A stretch of 64,000 nucleotides of DNA from Candidatus Rifleibacteriota bacterium. GTDB taxonomy: Bacteria; Riflebacteria; Ozemobacteria; Ozemobacterales; Ozemobacteraceae. Shown here piece by piece: positions 16,686 through 25,082 of this stretch. Numbering within the stretch: position 1 is the stretch's first letter; every line of letters starts with the position of its first letter. Location of the stretch: contig JAKQQP010000267.1 of NCBI GenBank assembly GCA_029564115.1, forward strand, positions 149,116 through 213,115. The letters run 5' to 3'. A program made the position numbers and the translations under genes. The notes beneath the pieces were generated by a model. That model was not told the origin of the DNA and ran no database searches. It was given only the letters and a program-made list of their open reading frames with translations.

Positions 16686-18931
16686 GCGAGATACTCGACT
16701 TCCTGCTTAGCCAGATACTTTTGCGCAAGGGTGACAATCATTATGGCCAGGAACAGAAGCAGAGCCATCGCTGAAGACAGGCCGAAATCGAAGTCTCTGA
16801 AAGCTGAAGTATAAACCCGGTAAACGACTACCTGTGTAGAAATACCCGGCCCACCGTCAGTCAACATCAGAACCTGAGCAAAAACCTGCAGAGCCGCTAT
16901 GGCACCCGTGATCATCAGAAAAGTCGTGGTGCCCCTCAGAAGGGGCACAGTGATATGCCACCATTTACGTAATGGCCCAGCACCCTCGAGGTCGGCCGAT
17001 TCATAGAGCGAGGTCGGTATGTTGGCCATCGAAGCCAGATAAATGAGCATTGCTCCACCCGGAGACTTCAAAATGCCGGAAATGATAACCGACCAGAATG
17101 CGATATCAGGGTTGGTCAGCCAACCTACCGGTGCCATGCCCAGCCAGCGCAGGGTTGTATTGAACAAGCCAACCTCGGTGTTGAGCAGCCAGCGCCAGAC
17201 CATTGTCAAGACAACCACAGAAGCGACGCCGGGTAGATAATAGGCCGCTCTGAAAAAGCTTTTCATACGGCCTCTCATGCCAAAGATCAGACTGGCGACG
17301 ACCAGCGCTGTGAATACGTTGGCCGGAACCACGATAAGGCTGTAGACCATGGTATTGCGGCAGGCCATCATGAATTTGGGGTCACTCACTGCTCTAAAAA
17401 AGTTTTCGAGAGTGTAACCGCCGACTTCGCCGATGCGATAATCTCTGAATGCCAGAAGCAACGCATCTGCCAGGGGGTAAAAAAGAAAAAGGCCGGTTAT
17501 ACTGACAGCTGGAATAACCATTATCAGATGGGCCTGTTTCGACAATAAAGCGAAAATCAATGCCAGAAGCGAAATTATCGCCACGGTTTTCGCAAAAAGA
17601 CTGCTTTGTCCTATGTCTTCTTTCATAGAACCGCTTTCTTCTGACAGTATTCGCTCTGTTCTTTCGGCGACGGCATTCATGGCCGGCTGTGGGCTCAGTT
17701 TGCCGAGCAGCGCCTGCTGAATAGAAGACGAAAATTCTTCGTCAATCTGGGGCCAGCGACTGTCGGCAAAGGTCGTTTGTCCTTCCTGCAGTATCTGCCA
17801 GGCCGCACTCATGTGTTCGTCGTTTTTATAGATGTTTCCGCTGCTCGCCCGTGTCGGAAACTGGGTATAATGAACCAGGTCGCGCTGATTTTGGCCGCTG
17901 GTAAGAAACCGGGCGAGTTTCATTGCCATTTTTACCCTCTCAAGGTCGGGGTTTCTGAACACGTAGAAACCTGAGATCCCCAGAAAAGAACCGTTGTTTG
18001 CTTCTGTACCTGTGGGGAAATGGACAACCGCGAAGTTCATGGGGAATTTGTTCTTTAGAGCATTTATGCCCCAGAGGCCGAAAGCTGCAGCGGCAACGCG
18101 ACGTTCGCGTCCGAAAGCTGTCCAGATATCGTTGGCGGTTCTGCCACCGCTGTCTTCAGGAATAATGCCATCTTTCTTCAGGGAGTTTACCCAGTCTATT
18201 CCTGCGATAAATTCAGGTGAATTCGCAGAAAATTTCATGCTGTCATCGATTATTTGCCCGCCAAAAGTCATTAAAAAGGGCAGGTTGGCAGTTTCATCTT
18301 TCTGATAATACAAGCCGAGCGGGTAATGGCCGTGCTGACCGGCCATGTGTCGTTTGATCTGCAGCATACTGTTTCTGAATTCTTCTGTGGTCCAGCGCCC
18401 CGAGCGCGGTAAAGCGACCCCGGCGGCGGCAAAAGTGTCGGAGTTGAGGTAAAGAAGCTGACCTCCCATATACCACGGCCAGCCATAGATTTTGCCTTTG
18501 ACTTTAAAAGCCCTCAACGCCCCGGGAAAATAGTCTTCCATGTCGCCGGCTTCGAGATATTCATCTATCGGTTCGATAAGATTTTCTTTGATGAAGAGCA
18601 GTGGCACAGTGCCAGGTGCTATATCCGGAGAATTGCCGCTTATGGCTGCAATTTTCAGCTTTTCGTGCCCTCGTTGCCAGGTTAATTTCGTGAGTTCAAC
18701 GCGAACTCCGGGGTGGGCTGCCTCAAATTCTTTTATCTTTCCCGTTATCCAGGTGAAGCGGTCAGTGCTTTGCCCGGCTTCCAGCCAGCGCGGAAAATCC
18801 CATATTTTCAGGGTCATTTCAGCCGATACCCGGCTGCTGAACAGCAGAAACAACAGTGACAAAAAAAAGGCCGAGACTGTTTTGGGGGAGAGTTTCTTTT
18901 TGTCGAGACAACTACCCGATAAAAAGCTCAT
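16682..18931 (-). CDS. Fused solute-binding protein / MalF-type ABC permease
   Basis: One 749-residue chain with two usually separate parts. Residues 1-37 are a signal segment (AFFLSLLFLLFSSRVSA). About 38-440 form an extracellular family-1 solute-binding domain (KIKEFEAAHPGVRVELTKL, GWPWYMGGQLLYLN, NFAVVHFPTG). The rest, from about 455, is a MalF-type permease with its EAA loop YESADLEGAGPLRKWWHITV. No lipobox is seen, so the binding domain would be tethered through the permease. The start at 18931 (MSFLSGSC) has an AAGGTG site; a longer in-frame start at 19000 does not. It heads the murQ operon. The fusion is in one continuous frame with no sign of an internal start. Confidence 0.92.
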   Translation of the reverse strand: MSFLSGSCLDKKKLSPKTVSAFFLSLLFLLFSSRVSAEMTLKIWDFPRWLEAGQSTDRFTWITGKIKEFEAAHPGVRVELTKLTWQRGHEKLKIAAISGNSPDIAPGTVPLLFIKENLIEPIDEYLEAGDMEDYFPGALRAFKVKGKIYGWPWYMGGQLLYLNSDTFAAAGVALPRSGRWTTEEFRNSMLQIKRHMAGQHGHYPLGLYYQKDETANLPFLMTFGGQIIDDSMKFSANSPEFIAGIDWVNSLKKDGIIPEDSGGRTANDIWTAFGRERRVAAAAFGLWGINALKNKFPMNFAVVHFPTGTEANNGSFLGISGFYVFRNPDLERVKMAMKLARFLTSGQNQRDLVHYTQFPTRASSGNIYKNDEHMSAAWQILQEGQTTFADSRWPQIDEEFSSSIQQALLGKLSPQPAMNAVAERTERILSEESGSMKEDIGQSSLFAKTVAIISLLALIFALLSKQAHLIMVIPAVSITGLFLFYPLADALLLAFRDYRIGEVGGYTLENFFRAVSDPKFMMACRNTMVYSLIVVPANVFTALVVASLIFGMRGRMKSFFRAAYYLPGVASVVVLTMVWRWLLNTEVGLFNTTLRWLGMAPVGWLTNPDIAFWSVIISGILKSPGGAMLIYLASMANIPTSLYESADLEGAGPLRKWWHITVPLLRGTTTFLMITGAIAALQVFAQVLMLTDGGPGISTQVVVYRVYTSAFRDFDFGLSSAMALLLFLAIMIVTLAQKYLAKQEVEYLA

Positions 18932-18970
18932 AATTGGACTTTCACCTTGCACAGATAAAATGTTTGGTTT

Positions 18971-19000
18971 AGAATAACCGCTGTGGCGATTTATGCACAA
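18971..19000 (-). promoter_or_regulatory. Possible promoter of the murQ/ABC operon
   Basis: On the minus strand TTGTGC (19000-18995), an 18-base spacer and TATTCT (18976-18971) precede the fused transporter gene by about 40 bases. It lies in the divergent region shared with the plus-strand TPR gene. The match is moderate. Confidence 0.4.
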
Positions 19001-19080
19001 GCAAAATCATAAATGCCTGGCCGAAAATGTTGCCCGCAAAATCCCGCTGGGGAAATCAAAAATTACGTCTGGATGAATCA

Positions 19081-19902
19081 ATGGACAAAACAATTGAACA
19101 ACTCCTGGAAATGGTGAAGGCAGACCCGGAAAACCCCGAACTGCTTAAAGAGCTTGGTAATCTTTATTTCCGTAACGATCAGTATGACCTGGCCATAGAA
19201 CAGTATGAGGCAGCCTTGCGTGCCAACCCCGAATACTACAAGGCTCTCTATAATCTTGGCAATACTTACTACAAAATGGACCAGCACGAGAAGGCCGTTC
19301 ACTACTGGCACGAAGCCATAAAAATCAGGCCAGATTTCGATCATGCATATTTCAATATCGGTTACCATCACTACCAGAAAGGTTTCATGCGCGAAGCCGT
19401 TAAAGCTCTCCAGGAAGCCGCAAGAATAAACCCGGATGCCCCCGATACCCACAATTATCTCGGGTTATCATACCATCAGACCAACCAGTTCGACGAAGCA
19501 ATCTCTGAATTCAAGGCTGCTATCGAACTTGATGCTGAAGACCCCGATTATCACTATAATCTGGCTAATTCGAGCTATGATAATGGTGATTACCAGCTTG
19601 CTGCCATTGAATGGGCCGAAACTCTCAAATTCAGACCCAACGATTCGAAGGCTCGCAACAATTATTGTGACGCACTTCTGCAGCTTGGGCGGTATGATGA
19701 GGCTCTTGTCGAAATCGAAAAAGTTCTGGAAGCAGAGCCTGGCTACCCGCCGGCCCTGTGCACCAAAGGTGAAGTCCTTGAAAAGCTTGGTCGCGATGAT
19801 GAGGCCAACGAATATTTCAACCGCGTTCAGGAACTCATCAAGGGCAACGAAACCTGGGAACTTCTTTATAAATACCTGGTGAACAAGCTTAACAAAAGCT
19901 GA
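19081..19902 (+). CDS. Cytoplasmic TPR-repeat protein
   Basis: A 273-residue soluble protein that is almost entirely tetratricopeptide repeats, about seven 34-residue units. Examples are PELLKELGNLYFRNDQYDLA, YYKALYNLGNTYYKMDQHEK and HNYLGLSYHQTNQFDEAISE. No signal peptide is seen from ATG 19081 (MDKTIEQLLEMV), which fits the conserved start better than an upstream frame at 19027. It is presumably a protein-protein scaffold; the partner cannot be told. It is a single gene, divergent from the ABC operon and ended by the hairpin at 19932-19962. Confidence 0.88.
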   Translation: MDKTIEQLLEMVKADPENPELLKELGNLYFRNDQYDLAIEQYEAALRANPEYYKALYNLGNTYYKMDQHEKAVHYWHEAIKIRPDFDHAYFNIGYHHYQKGFMREAVKALQEAARINPDAPDTHNYLGLSYHQTNQFDEAISEFKAAIELDAEDPDYHYNLANSSYDNGDYQLAAIEWAETLKFRPNDSKARNNYCDALLQLGRYDEALVEIEKVLEAEPGYPPALCTKGEVLEKLGRDDEANEYFNRVQELIKGNETWELLYKYLVNKLNKS

Positions 19903-19931
19903 TTGATTTCTTGAAGCGAAGCTAAAAAACA

Positions 19932-19962
19932 AAGGCAGCGAACTTGTCTGGTTCGCTGCCTT
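19932..19962. terminator. Bidirectional terminator
   Basis: A perfect 12-bp stem: AAGGCAGCGAAC (19932-19943) with GTTCGCTGCCTT (19951-19962). It is followed by CGTTTTTTTT on plus and TTGTTTTTTAGC on minus. It serves the TPR gene and the small gene at 19981-20136. Confidence 0.95.
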
Positions 19963-19980
19963 CGTTTTTTTTACTGTAGT

Positions 19981-20136
19981 TCAGGCAGACTTTTTCTTTT
20001 TGCTGCTGTTTTTTGCTATGGTGAAACCGGCGGGATTCGTCAGGTAGTCATACAGAGCATCTTCGGCCCGGTAGCTTTTTCCCGCATCCTGCCCGTCGAT
20101 CATCACATTGCCATTGGTAAAGATTTCGATCAGCAT
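19981..20136 (-). CDS. Small protein of 51 residues, unknown
   Basis: ATG 20136 has a perfect AAAGGAG site 6 bases upstream. The product begins MLIEIFTNGNVMIDGQDAG, continues with SYRAEDALYDYLTNPAG, and ends with a strongly basic KNSSKKKKSA tail. No known family is recognised; the N-terminal beta-hairpin-like part and the basic tail suggest a small nucleic-acid- or ribosome-associated protein, which is speculation. It lies 69 bases downstream of the large TPR gene, with the shared terminator directly after. Confidence 0.7.
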   Translation of the reverse strand: MLIEIFTNGNVMIDGQDAGKSYRAEDALYDYLTNPAGFTIAKNSSKKKKSA

Positions 20137-20205
20137 ATTATCTCCTTTGAGCTTGTAGTCATATTTGGATTAGTGGTTATGTATGCGTTGCCGGTGTCAG
20201 GCTTT

Positions 20206-21927
20206 TCAGTCTTCGTCGTTGAGTCGATCTATTTCCTCCTGACTTAATTCAACCGGGCTCAGGTCTCTTTGCGGAACCGTAGGGTCCGGCTGCTCCTCTG
20301 CAACAGATTGCTGCTGCTGTGTCGTGCCCCGATCCACGTTCTGCATGCGCAGAACTTCAAGCTTGGCATTCAGTTGTCTTCGGACGATTTCGCTGATCGA
20401 GCGGTCAGCAAGGCGTCTGAGAAGTTCTGCTTCAGCCTTTTCGCCTTCACCTGCAAGATTCATGCAGTCTGCCCACAGCAACACCCCTCTTATCAGATCA
20501 GGTTTTTCGACCAGAACACCCTCAAGAATTTTTGCCCCGGCCGCCGGGTCGACGCTCATGTATATTTCGGCCAGCTTGAGGTGCAGGTGGTAGTAGTCTG
20601 GAAACTGATTTCTGGCACTTTCCAGTAGAGCGACCGCCATGGGCTCGCGGCTGAAAATGAGCATTTCATCGCAGGCTTTCAGCAGCAGGTCGGCCAGTCG
20701 CTCGTTGTATGCAATTCTGAATATTTGCGGCTTTATCAGTTCTATGTGCTTTTCATTGCTGATTACTACAGCCAGTCTGAGAAGGTTGATCAAAAGTTCC
20801 GGGTTGCTCGCAGGGAGTTTTTCCGGTTTCAGGCGCTCGAGAATCTCATCTGCCATTTCGATAAAGTTCTTGCCGCCGGCATCGTTTCCGTCTGGCGGTT
20901 GCTGATATTTGTCTACATAGACCATCCAGGCTTCTATCCATGATTGATATGCTCTCAGATCTTGTGGCGCAGCAGAGATAAGCTGTCTGGCATTGCTCAT
21001 TGCCTTTTTTTCCTGCCCGGTCAGGCTGAGAATTTTGACATAAAGAAGATTGTCTTCCATTGAATCGATCGGTCGGCGGTTAACGTGCTCGAGAGCCTTG
21101 TCGAAAAGCTTCTGATCGATCAAAAACGCTATGAATTCGCGCTCCAGACCAGCCGTATCAGCTCCGGGAAGTTGTTTTTCGCGTTTGATAAAAGCCTCGA
21201 ATTTCTCGGTGGCACGCGTTGTCACGATTAGTTCTTTGATTTTGCGACGCACCGGCGGCGCCAGAAGTGACGGGTCTGTGATGGCTAATAGCTGGTCCAA
21301 CACTGATTCTGGTTCATAACCATCGGCAAACCAGCCGTTGAGAAAGGCTTGTAGTTCAGCAGCAGAAGCATTGTTGCCGGCCAGCTGTATATACCTGTTA
21401 AGATAAGTTTCTGCTGTTTCCTGTCGCCCGAGGAGGGCGGCAATGTAGGTTGCTTTAAAAACGATCTCTGCATTGTCGGGCATCGATTCGAGTGCCTCTT
21501 CACAAAGCTGCATGGCTTGAGAAAAGGACTCGCCGGAGAGATGAACTTCGAGTGTTTCTTTAAAACGGCTGCGATAGCGGTTCAGGCGAATGTCTGCAAG
21601 CAGTCGGCTGGCTCGGGCACCGTATATTGGATTATTCAGAACCCTGTGCAGGAATTTTTCTGCATTATCGTAATTGCCGGCTTCGTAAGAATACTGACCT
21701 GCAAAAAATGTCGCGCCCTGGTGACGAGGGTTCAGCCTCAGGACCCGTTGAATGTCATCCCTGGCATCTTTTAGCCTGCCCTTTTCGGCTGCAGCTTCGA
21801 CTTGTTTGAACAACCGCACCTCAATGCCTTCATTACTGGCAGAAGTATTTACGCTGCTCATCGAAATGCCGGCCAGACATATGGCCAGGGTAAGAAATCC
21901 GCTTTTTGCAGAGTTTTTCATATTCAT
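20206..21927 (-). CDS. Exported TPR-repeat protein
   Basis: A 573-residue protein with a signal peptide (FLTLAICLAGISMSSVNTSA, about 11-30) and helical TPR-like repeats over nearly its whole length, for example RLKDARDDIQRVLRLNPRHQ and YDNAEKFLHRVLNNPIYGAR. The C-terminus is a Gln/Glu/Asp-rich tail. It would act in the periplasm as a scaffold; no enzymatic motif is seen. The start overlaps the stop of the preceding TPR gene (ATGA), so the two are translationally coupled and likely partners. Confidence 0.82.
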   Translation of the reverse strand: MNMKNSAKSGFLTLAICLAGISMSSVNTSASNEGIEVRLFKQVEAAAEKGRLKDARDDIQRVLRLNPRHQGATFFAGQYSYEAGNYDNAEKFLHRVLNNPIYGARASRLLADIRLNRYRSRFKETLEVHLSGESFSQAMQLCEEALESMPDNAEIVFKATYIAALLGRQETAETYLNRYIQLAGNNASAAELQAFLNGWFADGYEPESVLDQLLAITDPSLLAPPVRRKIKELIVTTRATEKFEAFIKREKQLPGADTAGLEREFIAFLIDQKLFDKALEHVNRRPIDSMEDNLLYVKILSLTGQEKKAMSNARQLISAAPQDLRAYQSWIEAWMVYVDKYQQPPDGNDAGGKNFIEMADEILERLKPEKLPASNPELLINLLRLAVVISNEKHIELIKPQIFRIAYNERLADLLLKACDEMLIFSREPMAVALLESARNQFPDYYHLHLKLAEIYMSVDPAAGAKILEGVLVEKPDLIRGVLLWADCMNLAGEGEKAEAELLRRLADRSISEIVRRQLNAKLEVLRMQNVDRGTTQQQQSVAEEQPDPTVPQRDLSPVELSQEEIDRLNDED

Positions 21928-22538
21928 GGAGAAATGCGCTCCTGAACTTTTGTCGAAATACTGCGCGGTCTGACATCCTGGTGAAAGAGAGCGCCCAGCT
22001 CGGCTTCAGCCCGACGAGCAAGACTGCCAGACTCTTTAACCATGAGAATATGTTCAAGGTGACGCCTCGCCTCTTCAAAATGTCCAAGCCGCCGGTACAG
22101 TAGTGCCAGATTGAAGCGAGCCGGCAAATGGTCCGCAAGCTCGATCGCGGTCATATATTCCCGAGAAGCAAGTTGATCCCAGTTCGTTCTGTCGCCGGGC
22201 AAACCCTCCAGGCCCCGCTTCTCATAGGTGAAGCCGAGAAGAAATCGCGCTTCTTCATCGGCTGGACGAAGCTCGAGTGCTTTTCTGAAAGCCCAGATAG
22301 CCTGCTCGTATTCTTTGCGATTTAGATAGTTGCGACCGTCTTTTACCCACGAACGATATTCGCGACCAGAATTGTTGAGCAGTGAATAAAAGTTGACCTC
22401 TGTCTTCCGGTTAGTGACAGGCGCCATCGAAGCGTGCATCATGCCGCCACCATTTCTGTCACTGGCAAGAAAAGCTTTCGTGCCGGGTAGAAACATGGCT
22501 ACCATTGCAGCTGTTATCAACAGGATTGTTTTTTTCAT
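21924..22538 (-). CDS. Exported small TPR protein
   Basis: A 204-residue protein starting MKKTILLITAAMVAMFLPGT, a signal peptide with a GAAGG site before it. TPR units include REYRSWVKDGRNYLNRKEYE, QAIWAFRKALELRPADEEAR and LPARFNLALLYRRLGHFEEA. In-frame codons upstream to 22604 lack a ribosome-binding site. It is the first gene of a two-gene TPR operon. Confidence 0.82.
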   Translation of the reverse strand: MKKTILLITAAMVAMFLPGTKAFLASDRNGGGMMHASMAPVTNRKTEVNFYSLLNNSGREYRSWVKDGRNYLNRKEYEQAIWAFRKALELRPADEEARFLLGFTYEKRGLEGLPGDRTNWDQLASREYMTAIELADHLPARFNLALLYRRLGHFEEARRHLEHILMVKESGSLARRAEAELGALFHQDVRPRSISTKVQERISP

Positions 22539-22702
22539 TGTTTGCCTTCTCTTTAATAGGATTCGGCAGATTCCTGCCAATTCTTGAAGCAAATAATTCG
22601 TCAACTTCGAGAAAGCGATGAAAACAACAGAGACCTCTCTTTAACAGCCTGTTTGCTTAAACAGTTGCCTCGAGACAGCACAAAATTCGGCGAATAATAA
22701 AA

Positions 22703-22731
22703 AAGGCCACCGATCAGAGATCGGCGGCCTT
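22703..22731 (-). terminator. Terminator of the CarD-like gene
   Basis: The stem AAGGCCACCGATC (22703-22715) pairs with GATCGGCGGCCTT (22719-22731) with one mismatch. On the minus strand it is followed by TTTTATTATTC, 20 bases after the stop of the CarD-like gene. Confidence 0.88.
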
Positions 22732-22751
22732 CAGAAAAATACCGGTTGAAA

Positions 22752-23261
22752 CTAGAAGATCATGTCTTCCATTGCTTCGTCAAGCATGGCTCCAGCTTCT
22801 GAATCGACAACGTCCTTCGAAAAAACGATTTCTGAAACGAGAAGCTGGCGGGCAGTTTCGAACAAGGCTTTGTCCTTGGTGCCCAGCGGCTTGATCATGC
22901 TGCGGCGACAGAGCAGGCGATAGACGCGGGCAACCTGAACCAGGTCACCGCTCTGAATCTTTTCAAGATAATCACGATAGCGTTGATGAAAGCTTTTGCT
23001 TTCTTCTTCTTCTTCTTCAGTGAACGTCTCGCTCAAAGAACTGAAAATCTCATCTATGCTCGAATGGTTGTTGATTGAACGCAAGCCGACCTTGTCGGCC
23101 ATTTCGATCGGCACCATGACCTGCCCGAGATCACTGTAAGGAAAATCGATTATATAGTAACTCATAAGCCTCCCTCTCACCTGTCTCTTGTCAATCTGTT
23201 TGAGAATTCCACAACCGTGGATGGGGTGAACAATAGGAGAACCTACTTCGAAACTACTCAT
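22752..23261 (-). CDS. CarD/CdnL-family transcription regulator
   Basis: A 169-residue cytoplasmic protein. The N-terminal CarD/TRCF RNA-polymerase-interacting Tudor-like domain (residues 1-60) shows FEVGSPIVHPIHGCGILKQI, a YYIIDFPY strand and VMVPIEMADKVGLR. An acidic EEEEEE linker and a helical C-terminal domain (RYRDYLEKIQSGDLVQVARV) follow, as in CdnL/CarD. These proteins bind the RNA polymerase beta subunit and stabilise open complexes, especially at rRNA promoters. It is monocistronic by its flanking hairpins. Confidence 0.9.
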   Translation of the reverse strand: MSSFEVGSPIVHPIHGCGILKQIDKRQVRGRLMSYYIIDFPYSDLGQVMVPIEMADKVGLRSINNHSSIDEIFSSLSETFTEEEEEESKSFHQRYRDYLEKIQSGDLVQVARVYRLLCRRSMIKPLGTKDKALFETARQLLVSEIVFSKDVVDSEAGAMLDEAMEDMIF

Positions 23262-23307
23262 CTATCTTTGACTCCTGAATGAAATTTGTCTGCCTGTCAG
23301 AACAATG

Positions 23308-23352
23308 AACAAGGCCATAATAGCCCAGTCAGCGGGCTACTGTGGCCTTGTT
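23308..23352 (-). terminator. Hairpin downstream of rplY
   Basis: A 19-bp stem with two G-T-type mismatches: AACAAGGCCATAATAGCCC (23308-23326) with GGGCTACTGTGGCCTTGTT (23334-23352). The T tract is clear only on the plus side (TGTTTATTT), so as an rplY terminator it is weaker than others in the window. Confidence 0.65.
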
Positions 23353-23377
23353 TGTTTATTTAACTCTATAACCCAAA

Positions 23378-24019
23378 TTACTTAGCTTTCTTGGCAGCGG
23401 GAGCAGCAGCTGGAGCAGCGGTAGCAGTGGCAGCAGCGCCCGGAGCGCCCGGAGCAGCGCTTTCAGTATCGTCTTTAACCTGGGAAACCTGACAAAGAGC
23501 GATTTTTGAGCTTGTAACGATCTTGAAGTCGCCTGCCTGGATGTCAGAAACGTGCAGTGAATCGCCTGCTTCAAGATTGTCGATGTTCAGTTGAATGACT
23601 TCGGGGATTTTGCCGGGAAGACACTCGATTTTAACCTGTTTGCACATGGTTGTGAAAATGCCGCCGCTCTTTTTGCCGATCGGAGTGCCGATAAATTCGA
23701 GATCGACATCAACTTTGACGGGTTTGTCCATGTGAACAGCCTGAAGATCAACGTGTTCATAGGTGTGGTTGATCGGGTGTTTCTGGGTATCTCTTACAAT
23801 AACGGTGTGATTGCCGCCATTGGCGATCTGCAGACTGATGAGAGAATTGCGGTTTACTTTGCGCAGTCTGTCGACCTGGGCTCTGGGCACGGCACAGTGA
23901 ATCGGGGCGACGTCTTTGCCATAAACAACGGTCGGAACCATGCCTTTAGCTCTGAGCTTCTTCGAATTCTCTTTGCCTGTTGCGTTTCTTACTTCAGCGT
24001 TCAAAATTAACTCTGCCAT
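23378..24019 (-). CDS. rplY: Ribosomal protein L25, Ctc-type (bL25)
   Basis: A 213-residue long-form bL25. The 5S-rRNA-binding L25 domain (residues 1-90: LNAEVRNATGKENSKKLRAK, VPTVVYGKD) is followed by the TL5/Ctc beta domain (VDVDLEFIGTPIGKKSGG, VIQLNIDNLEAGDSLHVSDI). A low-complexity Ala/Pro tail ends in KKAK. An AGGAG site precedes ATG 24019 and a near-consensus promoter lies at 24054-24082. The usual partner gene pth is not adjacent here. Confidence 0.95.
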   Translation of the reverse strand: MAELILNAEVRNATGKENSKKLRAKGMVPTVVYGKDVAPIHCAVPRAQVDRLRKVNRNSLISLQIANGGNHTVIVRDTQKHPINHTYEHVDLQAVHMDKPVKVDVDLEFIGTPIGKKSGGIFTTMCKQVKIECLPGKIPEVIQLNIDNLEAGDSLHVSDIQAGDFKIVTSSKIALCQVSQVKDDTESAAPGAPGAAATATAAPAAAPAAKKAK

Positions 24020-24053
24020 AGAAATCTCCTATGATTAATGAATTGGTTCGATT

Positions 24054-24082
24054 ATTATAGCATCAAACTGGCCTCAGGTCAA
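24054..24082 (-). promoter_or_regulatory. Sigma-70-type promoter of rplY
   Basis: On the minus strand TTGACC (24082-24077), a 17-base spacer and a perfect TATAAT (24059-24054). The -10 lies 35 bases before the rplY start codon. Confidence 0.8.
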
Positions 24083-24178
24083 ATTTTGAACAAACTCGCG
24101 CTGTTTCAACGTCTGCACCGCTGTTTTTTTTGCTGCTACAATGGTAGTATGTCAGAAACTCCATGAGGGGGAAACAAC

Positions 24179-25012
24179 TTGCGCGAATTTGCAGCAGCTC
24201 TGCGTCTCAGCCGCGAAAAGGGCGTCGGTGCCGCAACTTTTCGTCGACTCATTGAAGAACATGGCCTGCCCTCAGTTGCTTTACTTTTCTGGCGCAAGTT
24301 ACTTCGCTCTGGTCATTGCCCAGGTCAGATCAGCAGCAGAAAATCTGCAACGGCTGATAAAATCGAAAAGACCTGCAGAATGTTGAAAGCCGGCAAATTT
24401 CATGGCTGGTTTTATTCGCAACCGGGTTACCCTGCCCAGCTACGGGATCTCAGTGAGCCGCCCCCGGTTGTTTTTGCAACCGGACCAATAGGTCTGAGCA
24501 GATTTGCTGCAGTCGTTGGTGCGCGTCTGATGGCTCCAGAAACCTCTCATATAACCGAAAGAGTTTGCCGCCGCCTTTTTGCCGACAAATACGCCATCGT
24601 CAGCGGTGGAGCGGCTGGTGTCGATGCGATAGCTCACACAACTGCTCTCGATGAGGGTGTTTATACACTGGCTGTTCTTGGCACGGGCATAGATGTGATT
24701 TACCCAGCGGCAAATCTTGAATTGTTTGCAAAAATCAGGGGTGCAGGTGCTCTGATGACTGAATTGATGCCTGGCACCAGGCCGGCTAGAAGTTTTTTTC
24801 CAACTCGCAACCGGCTAATTGCCGCTATGGCCGAAACCGTAGTGGTAATCCAGGCTTCCGAGAAAAGTGGCTCAATGATTACGGCGGCCTGGGCAAAACG
24901 ACTCGGGCGTTCTCTTATGGTAGTCATACCGCCAGCTGCCAGCGAAAAATCTGATGTGTGGGCCGGAAACCGGAAACTGTTGAGCGCCGGGGCCATACCT
25001 TTAGAACTTTGA
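24179..25012 (+). CDS. dprA: DNA-processing protein DprA (short form)
   Basis: A 277-residue protein that in the DprA family loads RecA on incoming single-stranded DNA during transformation. The N-terminal helical part (LSREKGVGAATFRRLIEEHG) is followed by the Rossmann-like domain: FAAVVGARLMAP, IVSGGAAGVDAIAHTTAL, VLGTGIDVIYPAANLEL and RSFFPTRNRLIAAMAETVVV. The C-terminal winged-helix domain of longer homologues is absent. The start is TTG at 24179 with a strong GAGGGGG site; no ATG fits. Together with type IV pili it hints at natural competence. Confidence 0.93.
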   Translation: MREFAAALRLSREKGVGAATFRRLIEEHGLPSVALLFWRKLLRSGHCPGQISSRKSATADKIEKTCRMLKAGKFHGWFYSQPGYPAQLRDLSEPPPVVFATGPIGLSRFAAVVGARLMAPETSHITERVCRRLFADKYAIVSGGAAGVDAIAHTTALDEGVYTLAVLGTGIDVIYPAANLELFAKIRGAGALMTELMPGTRPARSFFPTRNRLIAAMAETVVVIQASEKSGSMITAAWAKRLGRSLMVVIPPAASEKSDVWAGNRKLLSAGAIPLEL

Positions 25013-25024
25013 TCTGACCATTAT

Positions 25025-25064
25025 AAAATCATCCCCCGGGCTGGTCGCTCCGAGGGATGATTTT
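25025..25064. terminator. Bidirectional terminator between dprA and the FKBP gene
   Basis: The 11-bp stem AAAATCATCCC (25025-25035) pairs with GGGATGATTTT (25054-25064), with an 18-base loop that is itself GC-rich. The A and T runs on each arm provide a tail in both directions. Confidence 0.8.
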
Positions 25065-25082
25065 GAAAAGTTATCTGGATTT

